A program made the position numbers and the translations under genes. A DNA stretch of 5,568 nt from a bacterium (GTDB lineage: Bacteria > Bacillota_I > Bacilli_A > Acholeplasmatales > Acholeplasmataceae), in NCBI GenBank assembly GCA_018623895.1, contig JAAZUY010000038.1, forward strand, positions 1 to 5,568. Reading direction: 5' to 3'. How positions within the stretch are numbered: position 1 is the stretch's first letter; each line of letters begins with the position of its first letter. The notes below the pieces were generated by a model. The model was given only the letters and a program-made list of their open reading frames with translations, made no database searches and was not told the DNA's origin. Below are positions 1 through 5,317 of this stretch, one piece after another.

Positions 1-11
1 CAAGGATAAAC

Positions 12-275
12 ATGAAATTTGAAAACAAGTATGGAAAGTTCTTATTAATTAAAGATTATCGAGAAGGGTTTGACGAAGACGCTTTTACTGAAAAATATAT
101 CCCCGAACTCTTTGAAAAGTTTCAATTTTTTGTTGGAGATGTTTCAGCTGGTATATTAAGGTTAAAAGGTTTTTACCAAGATACAAACAAGAAAAATAAC
201 CATAAAAAAATACCTGATTATCTTAATGAATATTGTAATATGAATACCGCATATTATATTGTTCAAAAATTATAA
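12..275 (+). CDS. yutD: YutD family (DUF1027) protein
   Basis: This is a small protein of 87 residues, recognised as the YutD/DUF1027 family of Bacilli and Mollicutes, whose biochemical role is not established. Family-typical stretches are YREGFDEDAF at residues 16-25, VGD at 41-43, LRLKGFY at 49-55 and DYLNEYCN at 69-76. There is no signal peptide or membrane segment, so it is probably cytosolic. The ATG is chosen because AAGGA lies at 2-6 with a 5-nt gap, and because the N-terminus begins at the usual distance before the YREGF motif. It is somewhat shorter than the Bacillus protein as I recall it, with the loss at the C-terminus. The nfu gene follows after 17 nt, so the two are probably co-transcribed. 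Any promoter lies upstream of the window. The family call is strong; the function is unknown. Confidence 0.85.
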   Translation: MKFENKYGKFLLIKDYREGFDEDAFTEKYIPELFEKFQFFVGDVSAGILRLKGFYQDTNKKNNHKKIPDYLNEYCNMNTAYYIVQKL

Positions 276-292
276 AAGAAAGTAAGAAAAAC

Positions 293-538
293 ATGATCAC
301 AGATAACCAAGAAATGTTAAAAAAAGTAAATGAATTAATAATTAAAGTCAGACCATATCTCCAGAGAGATGGAGGAGATATCGAGATTTTAAAAGTTGAA
401 AAAGGAAATGTTCACGTAAAAATGATGGGAGCATGCGATGGATGTTTTGCAATAGACATAACATTAAAGCAAGGTATTGAAACTATGCTACTAGAGAATG
501 TGCCAGGTGTAAAAAGTGTTGTTTTAGAGGAATCTTAA
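293..538 (+). CDS. NifU-like C-terminal domain Fe-S carrier (Nfu/YutI type)
   Basis: This is a stand-alone Nfu domain of 81 residues, the usual size for single-domain NifU-like proteins such as Bacillus YutI. Such proteins bind a [4Fe-4S] cluster at a homodimer interface and pass it to apoproteins in the cytosol. The diagnostic parts are all visible: the helix leading to RPYLQRDGGDIE (residues 20-31), then MGACDGCFA (45-53) with the cluster-ligand cysteines C48 and C51 in a CxxC, and the closing VPGVKSV (70-76). There is no N-terminal IscU-like scaffold domain. The Shine-Dalgarno is weak (only AGAAAG-like bases near 277-282), which suggests translation partly coupled to yutD 17 nt upstream. 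An in-frame ATG at 314 is possible but has no better ribosome site and would cut into the first helix. The yutD-nfu pairing resembles the general neighbourhood of these genes in Bacilli. Confidence 0.93.
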   Translation: MITDNQEMLKKVNELIIKVRPYLQRDGGDIEILKVEKGNVHVKMMGACDGCFAIDITLKQGIETMLLENVPGVKSVVLEES

Positions 539-544
539 AAAAAT

Positions 545-551
545 AAAGGAG
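545..551 (+). promoter_or_regulatory. ribosome binding site of degV
   Basis: AAAGGAG lies here with a 6-nt gap to the ATG at 558. It is a near-perfect Shine-Dalgarno and fixes the start of the DegV-family gene. It is much stronger than the site before nfu, so the third gene of this group may be translated more efficiently than the second. Confidence 0.8.
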
Positions 552-557
552 AAAAAT

Positions 558-1406
558 ATGAAAAAGATTGGATTGATCGTTGATTCTACATTTGGATTAA
601 ATGAAGAATTAATAAAGAAGGAAGATGTTTTAGTGATACCCCTCACGGTGTATATGAATGAAGTTCCACATGATGATGGAACGATAACAGTGGAACAGAT
701 TGTAGATGCATTTAATTCAAAAGTTGATTTTAAAACAAGTCAACCAACGCCTGAAGCCTTTTTAAAGGCCATGGATAAACATTTAGAATCTTATGAAGAA
801 GTTCTAATTTTATGTCTTGCAAAAAATTTAAGTGGAACTTATAATTCTGCAATGTTAGCCAAAGACATGTGCAAAAAACCTGAGAAGGTAACAGTTTTTG
901 ACACTGAAAGTACATCAGGTGGAGGATTGTACTTTGTTGAACATTTTTCAAGAATGAGATCAGAAGGAAAGAGTCTTGAAGAAATTGTTAAGCATTTAGA
1001 AACACTAAAATCTAAAGGGATGTATTTCGTAACAGTTGATAATCTAAAATACTTAGTCAAAGGTGGAAGAATATCAGCTACAAAAGCAGTTATAGGTAAT
1101 TTATTGAAAAAGAAACCTGTATTAAAATTTAAAGACGGTAAATTAGAATTAGATAAAACAGTTAGAAGTTTTGTGGGAGTTAAAAACTATATCCACGAAC
1201 AAGCATCAGAATTATCAGAAGAGGGAAAACTTGGATTAACAGTATATATTAGTTATGTAGACGATAGAGAAAGAGCAGAATCTGTAAAATCAAAACTTGA
1301 GGAATTAGGAACAAAAACTCATGCAAAAATAGTAGGACATGTGAGTCCAGTCATATCAGCACATGTTGGGTTGGGAGCATTAGGAATATACATTGCTAAA
1401 GACTAA
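558..1406 (+). CDS. DegV family / FakB-type fatty-acid-binding protein
   Basis: This is a complete 282-residue DegV-fold protein of normal family length (about 280). Family members that have been characterised (FakB) hold a fatty acid and present its carboxylate to the kinase FakA, giving acyl-phosphate for membrane lipid synthesis. Visible motifs in order are VDST at residues 8-11, TSQPTP at 60-65, LSGTYNSA at 91-98, DNLKYLVKGGRIS at 161-173, and a C-terminal SPVISAHVGLGALG at 263-276. The SGT and H-x-G-x-G positions are those that contact the fatty-acid head group in known structures. It has no signal peptide and is probably cytosolic. No FakA (DAK-domain kinase) is in the window, so the partner must be encoded elsewhere. 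The gene follows nfu by 19 nt and is the last gene before a terminator that shares its stop codon bases. DegV paralogues are common, so the exact ligand cannot be told from sequence. Confidence 0.93.
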   Translation: MKKIGLIVDSTFGLNEELIKKEDVLVIPLTVYMNEVPHDDGTITVEQIVDAFNSKVDFKTSQPTPEAFLKAMDKHLESYEEVLILCLAKNLSGTYNSAMLAKDMCKKPEKVTVFDTESTSGGGLYFVEHFSRMRSEGKSLEEIVKHLETLKSKGMYFVTVDNLKYLVKGGRISATKAVIGNLLKKKPVLKFKDGKLELDKTVRSFVGVKNYIHEQASELSEEGKLGLTVYISYVDDRERAESVKSKLEELGTKTHAKIVGHVSPVISAHVGLGALGIYIAKD

Positions 1407-1431
1407 AAAATACCGAAAGGTATTTTTTTTT
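1405..1431 (+). terminator. rho-independent terminator after degV
   Basis: A stem of about ten pairs (A-run, then TACC at 1411-1414, pairing with GGTA at 1419-1422 and the T-run) closes on a GAAA loop at 1415-1418. GAAA is a stable GNRA tetraloop closed by C-G. A nine-base interruption-free T tract at 1423-1431 follows. The left arm starts inside the degV TAA stop. The stem is AT-rich with only two G-C pairs, but stem, loop and T tract together make a convincing intrinsic terminator. The A-run on the left also makes it partly symmetric, so weak activity on the minus strand is conceivable but has no gene to serve. Confidence 0.85.
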
Positions 1432-1432
1432 A

Positions 1433-1441
1433 TGATATAAT
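1433..1441 (+). promoter_or_regulatory. extended -10 promoter for the pgi-tsa transcript
   Basis: TGATATAAT is an exact extended -10 element (TGn followed by TATAAT at 1436-1441), placed just after the terminator T tract. At 17-18 nt spacing the -35 region would fall on the terminator loop (about 1412-1418) and shows no TTGACA-like sequence, so recognition would depend on the TG extension. A start of transcription near 1448 is inferred. This is the only good promoter that I see between degV and pgi. Confidence 0.65.
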
Positions 1442-1447
1442 AATAGT

Positions 1448-1542
1448 AGAAAAAAAAACATAAAAAAGATAGTTATAACTTGATTTATTATTTAAAAAAA
1501 ATGATAAATTTTTTATTCAAATTATCAAAACAAAGGAAGAAA
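1448..1542 (+). other. untranslated leader of pgi
   Basis: About 95 nt lie between the inferred transcription start and the pgi ATG. The leader is extremely A/T-rich and contains an A9 run (1450-1458), a perfect 10-bp palindrome AGTTATAACT (1471-1480), and an A8 run (1494-1501). It also contains two in-frame upstream starts, TTG 1480 and ATG 1501. Neither has a Shine-Dalgarno sequence, and the peptide they would add resembles nothing in Pgi. No riboswitch or T-box core is recognisable. Confidence 0.5.
1532..1539 (+). promoter_or_regulatory. ribosome binding site deciding the pgi start
   Basis: AAAGGAAG sits 3-5 nt before the ATG at 1543 (5 nt from the core GGA). No such site precedes the in-frame TTG at 1480 or ATG at 1501, so this site sets the start at 1543. 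Confidence 0.75.
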
Positions 1543-2820
1543 ATGGTTACTATAGATAATAAATATTTAGAAAAAAATATTATAAAAGATATAAATAGAC
1601 ATCAAGAGAAAATAAATAAAATTCACGAGATGATTCATAATAAATCAGGCCTTGGAAATGATTATATGGGATGGCTAAAGCTTCCATATGATATTGAAAA
1701 AGATATAGATAAAATTGAGAAGGCAGCTCAGAAGATGAAAAATCATGAGGTTTTTGTTGTTATAGGGATTGGAGGATCATACCTCGGGGCAAAAGCAGGG
1801 ATTGATTTTTTATCAAAATCTTTTGAAAAAAAGAACCCTGAAATATTATTTGCTGGACACAATATGTCTTCAATGTATGTATCTAAACTTTTAGAGTATT
1901 TAAAAGATAAGGATTTTGCAGTTAATGTTATTTCAAAATCTGGAACCACAACTGAACCGGCGCTTGCTTTTAGACTAATTCTTAATTTAATGCAAAAAAA
2001 ATATTCCAAGAACCAAATTAAAGATCGAGTAATTGTTACTACAGATAAATCAAGAGGTGCACTTTACGAGGTGGCATTAAAATGGGATTTTGAAAGATTT
2101 GAAATTCCAGATGATGTTGGCGGAAGGTATAGTGTTCTTTCTGCCGTTGGATTACTTCCTCTTTCAGTCAGCGGATTCAACATTAGAAAAATTCTATCTG
2201 GTGCAAAAAGAGCTTATAAAGATTTAAGCAATCCTGAACTTTCAAATAACAGTTGTTATCAATATGCTCTTTATCGTTATTTATTATATAAAATGGGTAA
2301 AAAGATTGAAATTTTAGCTTCTTATGAAACTAATATGAGATATTTTAATGAGTGGTGGAAACAGTTGTTTGGAGAATCAGAAGGAAAAATGAATAAAGGG
2401 TTATTTATTTCAAGTGTAATTTTTTCTACTGATTTACATAGTTTAGGCCAGTATATCCAAGAAGGAGAAAGAAATCTTTTTGAAACAGTCATACAATTAA
2501 AAAATCAAAATGAAGAAATAATTATTAATGAAGATAAAGATAATTTTGATAAATTGAATTATCTTAAAGGTAAATCATTATCATATATAAATAATATGGC
2601 TTTAGAAGGAACGATAAAAGCTCACGTTGAAGGTAATGTACCAAATATTAAACTGATATTAGACAATGTTTCTGAGGAATCATTCGGATATATCGTATAT
2701 TTTTTTCAAAAAGCTTGTGCGATGAGCGCATATTTGCTCAAGGTGAACCCATTTGATCAGCCAGGAGTTGAAAAATATAAAAAAGAAATGTTTAGCTTAC
2801 TTGGTAAGAAAGGGTATTAG
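1543..2820 (+). CDS. pgi: glucose-6-phosphate isomerase
   Basis: Pgi interconverts glucose-6-phosphate and fructose-6-phosphate in cytosolic glycolysis. The 425-residue product follows the Bacillus-type (short bacterial) Pgi from end to end. GIGGS is at residues 75-79 and the phosphate-binding SKSGTTTEP at 131-139. GGRYS is at 193-197. GESEGK is at 277-282, with the presumed catalytic Glu278. STDLHSLGQY carries His299. NPFDQPGVEKYK near the C-terminus carries Lys413. All residues needed for isomerisation are present. The frame is open further upstream to a TTG at 1480, but the ribosome site at 1532-1539 and the start of homology both favour this ATG. It lacks the short charged tail that follows the last motif in Bacillus Pgi. 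It is the first gene after the promoter at 1433, and tsaE follows after only 5 nt, so pgi probably leads the t6A operon. Confidence 0.96.
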   Translation: MVTIDNKYLEKNIIKDINRHQEKINKIHEMIHNKSGLGNDYMGWLKLPYDIEKDIDKIEKAAQKMKNHEVFVVIGIGGSYLGAKAGIDFLSKSFEKKNPEILFAGHNMSSMYVSKLLEYLKDKDFAVNVISKSGTTTEPALAFRLILNLMQKKYSKNQIKDRVIVTTDKSRGALYEVALKWDFERFEIPDDVGGRYSVLSAVGLLPLSVSGFNIRKILSGAKRAYKDLSNPELSNNSCYQYALYRYLLYKMGKKIEILASYETNMRYFNEWWKQLFGESEGKMNKGLFISSVIFSTDLHSLGQYIQEGERNLFETVIQLKNQNEEIIINEDKDNFDKLNYLKGKSLSYINNMALEGTIKAHVEGNVPNIKLILDNVSEESFGYIVYFFQKACAMSAYLLKVNPFDQPGVEKYKKEMFSLLGKKGY

Positions 2821-2825
2821 AACAA

Positions 2826-3284
2826 ATGATAGAGAAATATACTAACAACGTATATGAAACTGAATCTCTTGGATTAAGATTAGCACAAAGTATTCCACAA
2901 AAAACACATCCTTTAATTGCTTTAGAAGGGCCTCTAGGGTCGGGTAAAACACATTTTGTAAAAGGGATTGCAAAAGGGTTGAAAATTGAAGAAATTGTGA
3001 ATTCTCCAACTTACAATATCATGAAGATATATAAATCTAAAGGGGGCAATAATATTCTATATCATTTCGACTTTTACAGATTAAATCAAATTGGATATGA
3101 TGTAGACTTAGAAGAATATATTTATGGTAAAGCTGTCAAAGTAATTGAATGGGCAAACAATCTAAAAGAGATTATTCCTAAAAAAAAAATTAACATTAAA
3201 TTCGAAATATTAAAAGATAATAAAAGAAAAATTAGTATCTCTTCTAATCTAGAATATTTTAAAGGGATTGAAGAATTATTATGA
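2826..3284 (+). CDS. tsaE: tRNA t6A synthesis ATPase TsaE
   Basis: TsaE is the small P-loop ATPase that binds the TsaB-TsaD dimer and is needed for repeated rounds of t6A37 formation on ANN-reading tRNAs. Its Walker A motif GPLGSGKT is at residues 35-42, SPT at 60-62, YHFDFYRL at 79-86 with the Asp82 region expected to coordinate Mg, and EWAN at 108-111, all in family order. Length (152) is normal. The Shine-Dalgarno is AAAGGG at about 2809-2813, inside the end of pgi and a rather long 12 nt from the ATG, so coupling to pgi translation is likely. The stop is TGA inside an ATGA overlap with tsaB. The frame after it meets TAA three codons later, a back-up stop. An A10 run at 3180-3189 encodes Lys119-121 in the basic C-terminal part, and the frame is intact. 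Confidence 0.95.
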   Translation: MIEKYTNNVYETESLGLRLAQSIPQKTHPLIALEGPLGSGKTHFVKGIAKGLKIEEIVNSPTYNIMKIYKSKGGNNILYHFDFYRLNQIGYDVDLEEYIYGKAVKVIEWANNLKEIIPKKKINIKFEILKDNKRKISISSNLEYFKGIEELL

Positions 3285-3859
3285 TTAGTTTAATACTTGA
3301 TTGTTCAACAAAAGTAATGTTCATCGGACTTGGGAAAAAAAAAGAAATTATTGCTTCAAGATTTAGGATTTCAAATAAAGATCATTCAAAATTTTTAATT
3401 AATAAGATTAAAGAGATGTTTCAAGAAAGCGAGTATTCCGCAAAAGATATAGAGCAAGTAATTGTAGGCTTCGGCCCAGGTTCATATACAGGTTCCCGAA
3501 TTGCGTGTACTGTTGCAAAAACAATTGCATTCACTTTAGGTATACCGTTGTTTAGAATTAATAGTCTCTCTCTTTTGTCAAGTGGATATGATGAAAATGT
3601 TGTTGCGTTGATTAAAAAGAAGGAAGAGGAATATTATTATTTAATTGATTCTGAAGAAGTAATTAATCCGACACCAAGACATGGGAAGCTAAATAAAATA
3701 AGAGAAACGGTTAAATCAGAAACAAAAATAACAATTCTAGACCATGAAACAATCAAAATAAATTTAAAAAAAGTTTTAAAGGTAATGAAAAAAGTCAAAG
3801 ATATTCACTCATTTGAGCCAATATATTTGGAGGAAAAGAATTATAAACGTAAAATTTAG
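3281..3859 (+). CDS. tsaB: tRNA t6A synthesis protein TsaB (short form)
   Basis: TsaB is the inactive ASKHA-fold paralogue of TsaD that dimerises with it as the platform of the t6A machinery. The N-terminal half is clear: LILDCST at residues 4-10, HSKFL at 35-39, and the family signature GFGPGSYTGSRIA at 63-75. The end EPIYLEEKNYK also fits the conserved closing P-x-YL segment. The product has 192 residues against roughly 220-240 in most relatives, and the central region normally carrying an ARR-x-EVYxA motif is reduced to IKKKEEEYYYLID (about 111-123). The shortening thus lies in the second, less conserved half and not in the TsaD-facing N-terminal lobe. The start overlaps the tsaE stop in ATGA, implying translational coupling; the nearest purine-rich site (AAAGGG, 3261-3266) is 14 nt away. 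An A9 run is at 3335-3343. Position between tsaE and rimI supports the call. Confidence 0.92.
   Translation: MISLILDCSTKVMFIGLGKKKEIIASRFRISNKDHSKFLINKIKEMFQESEYSAKDIEQVIVGFGPGSYTGSRIACTVAKTIAFTLGIPLFRINSLSLLSSGYDENVVALIKKKEEEYYYLIDSEEVINPTPRHGKLNKIRETVKSETKITILDHETIKINLKKVLKVMKKVKDIHSFEPIYLEEKNYKRKI
3829..3833 (+). promoter_or_regulatory. strong ribosome binding site for rimI
   Basis: GGAGG lies within the end of tsaB and is the best Shine-Dalgarno in this part of the operon. Six nt after it, in the rimI frame, is ATT (3840-3842), followed directly by ATA (3843-3845). No ATG, GTG or TTG in that frame is at a usable distance. The site therefore points to a non-standard start codon. Confidence 0.7.
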
Positions 3860-4280
3860 AAAAGCAAATTTAGACGACTTAAATAGGATTTCAAAGATAG
3901 ATGAATTGTTCTCTAAGAATACTATGGGAAAGTGTTTTCTTGAAAATGAGATAAGGAATAGTGATATTTCAACTATATATCTTCTTGAAAATAAAAATGA
4001 TTTAATTGGGTTTTTGATAATTAGGATAAACGACATGAAAGCCGAAATTGTAAATTTTGTTATAGATTTAAAATTTCAAAATAAGGGTTTTGGATCGAAG
4101 TTACTATCTAATGTAATAAAAGATTTAAAAATTAAATCAGTAAAAAGTATAAAATTAGACGTTAGAAAAAAAAATATAATTGCAAGAAATTTATATGAAA
4201 AGAAAGGGTTTGAAAGATTAGGTATCAACAAGTCTTATTATTTAGATGATGATGCATTAATTTATATAAGGTACTTATAA
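3840..4280 (+). CDS. rimI: RimI-type GNAT N-alpha-acetyltransferase
   Basis: This is a single GNAT domain of about 146 residues, the normal RimI size. RimI transfers acetyl from acetyl-CoA to the N-terminal amine of ribosomal protein S18 or other proteins. The acetyl-CoA loop is FQNKGFGS (residues 79-86 from this start, the Q/R-x-x-G-x-G/A motif). The C-terminal part has the RimI pattern LDVRKKNIIARNLYEKKGF, then a SYY near 132-134 (Tyr as general acid), then DDALIYI. The start is uncertain. Homology begins at VKFRKANLDDL; the frame is open to TTG 3813, but that has no ribosome site, while GGAGG at 3829-3833 sits 6 nt before ATT 3840 and 9 nt before ATA 3843. I chose ATT. The gene overlaps tsaB by 20 nt and tsaD follows after 1 nt. 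The substrate cannot be told from sequence. Confidence 0.85.
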   Translation: MINVKFRKANLDDLNRISKIDELFSKNTMGKCFLENEIRNSDISTIYLLENKNDLIGFLIIRINDMKAEIVNFVIDLKFQNKGFGSKLLSNVIKDLKIKSVKSIKLDVRKKNIIARNLYEKKGFERLGINKSYYLDDDALIYIRYL

Positions 4281-4281
4281 T

Positions 4282-5289
4282 ATGTACATATTATCTGTAG
4301 AAACAAGTTGTGATGAAACCTCGGTAGCCATATTAAAAAATCAAAGAGAATTAAAATCTCTTAAAGTGTATAGTCAAATTGAAATTTTTAAAAACTATGG
4401 TGGAGTTATTCCAGAGGTTGCATCAAGAAATCATGTCAAAAAAATTACTAAATTGATAGAAGATTCATTAATTGAAGCAAATTTAAAACCCAAAGACATT
4501 TCTTTGGTGGCGGTCACCATAGGCCCAGGATTGATAGGATCTTTGTTGATAGGAATAAATGCCGCTAGTGCATTTGCTTATATAAATGATATCAGTATAG
4601 TTGGGGTAAATCATTTAGCTGGTCATATATATTCAGCAAACTTAGTGAAAGAAATTAATTTTCCTGCACTTGCCTTAATAATAAGTGGTGGACACACAGA
4701 TTTAGTACTTATAAATAGACATATGAATTTTAGTCTTTTAGGTAAAACTCTTGATGATGCGGCAGGAGAAGCTTATGATAAAGTTGCTAAAATTTTAGAT
4801 TTAAGTTATCCAGGAGGACCAGTAATAGATGAGCTTGCAAAAAAGGGATCTGACATATATGATTTTTCAAGGCCATTTTTAAAGGATCATGGATTCAATT
4901 TCAGTTTTTCAGGATTAAAGAGTTCAGTTTATAATCTATGTAATAAATTGAAAGGCAACTATAAAAAAGAAGATATTGCTTGTTCTTTTCAAAATGCGGT
5001 TATAGATGTTATAATTTATAAAATAAAAATGGCACTTAAAAAATACAATGTGAATCAACTTTTAATAGTTGGTGGAGTGGCTTCGAATTCCGAATTGAGA
5101 AAACGAGTCACCAATGAAATAAACAACATTGAAATAGTAATTCCACCAAAAAAATTTTGTACAGATAATGCAGCGATGATTGCTGCAGCAGCTTATTTTA
5201 TGGAAACGAGCCCTTCAAATGAGCAGAGCTATATATTTAATACAAATCCTAAATTAGAACTATCTAAAAACGAAAGTAAAGATTACTAA
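4282..5289 (+). CDS. tsaD: tRNA N6-threonylcarbamoyladenosine synthase catalytic subunit TsaD
   Basis: TsaD (Kae1/Qri7/YgjD family) is the catalytic subunit that moves threonylcarbamoyl from TC-AMP to A37 of tRNAs reading ANN codons. The 335-residue product has normal length and all signature parts. These are ETSCDET at residues 7-13, VIPEVASRNH at 42-51, IGPGLIGSL at 80-88, the metal-binding HLAGH with His111 and His115, SGGHTDL at 135-141, and DDAAGEAYDKVA at 158-169. FSFSGLKSSV is at 208-217, VGGVASN at 263-269, and CTDNAAMIA has the third metal ligand Asp295. The start follows the rimI stop by one base. A modest AAGG at 4268-4271 precedes it, so coupling to rimI is likely. The tail after about residue 310 is variable and hydrophilic, as in relatives. 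With tsaE and tsaB it gives all core subunits except TsaC/YwlC, which must lie elsewhere. Confidence 0.97.
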   Translation: MYILSVETSCDETSVAILKNQRELKSLKVYSQIEIFKNYGGVIPEVASRNHVKKITKLIEDSLIEANLKPKDISLVAVTIGPGLIGSLLIGINAASAFAYINDISIVGVNHLAGHIYSANLVKEINFPALALIISGGHTDLVLINRHMNFSLLGKTLDDAAGEAYDKVAKILDLSYPGGPVIDELAKKGSDIYDFSRPFLKDHGFNFSFSGLKSSVYNLCNKLKGNYKKEDIACSFQNAVIDVIIYKIKMALKKYNVNQLLIVGGVASNSELRKRVTNEINNIEIVIPPKKFCTDNAAMIAAAAYFMETSPSNEQSYIFNTNPKLELSKNESKDY

Positions 5290-5303
5290 ATTTTACATTT
5301 AAA

Positions 5304-5309
5304 AAGGAG
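5304..5309 (+). promoter_or_regulatory. ribosome binding site of glnS
   Basis: AAGGAG with an 8-nt gap to the ATG at 5318 sets the glnS start. The 28-nt gap between tsaD and glnS holds no hairpin with a T tract, so I see no terminator. It has no convincing promoter either, so read-through from the tsa operon is the simplest reading. Confidence 0.75.
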
Positions 5310-5317
5310 AAACAATT

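Noticed and set aside
730..1060. Two minus-strand open frames inside degV
   Set aside because: They lie opposite a clearly conserved gene, have no ribosome site or recognisable motif, and look like shadows of its codon use.
1480..1542. Longer Pgi starting at TTG 1480 or ATG 1501
   Set aside because: Neither start has a Shine-Dalgarno, the extra basic/hydrophobic residues have no counterpart in Pgi, and AAAGGAAG sits correctly before ATG 1543.
1448..1542. Riboswitch, T-box or attenuator in the pgi leader
   Set aside because: Under 100 nt, almost only A and T, no stable nested hairpins, no conserved core, and no second terminator before pgi.
1743..2009. Minus-strand open frame inside pgi
   Set aside because: It is antisense to the conserved GIGGS and SKSGTTTEP region and resembles no protein family.
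3813..3839. rimI starting at TTG 3813
   Set aside because: There is no ribosome site upstream, it lies before the strong GGAGG, and the nine added residues are just the shifted reading of conserved TsaB C-terminal codons.
3809..4036. Minus-strand open frame across the tsaB-rimI junction
   Set aside because: It is antisense to two well-supported genes, and its Phe/Ile-rich content is what reversed Lys/Asn-rich codons give.
5290..5317. Terminator or promoter between tsaD and glnS
   Set aside because: Only 28 nt, no inverted repeat with a T tract and no -10/-35 pair; only a Shine-Dalgarno is visible.
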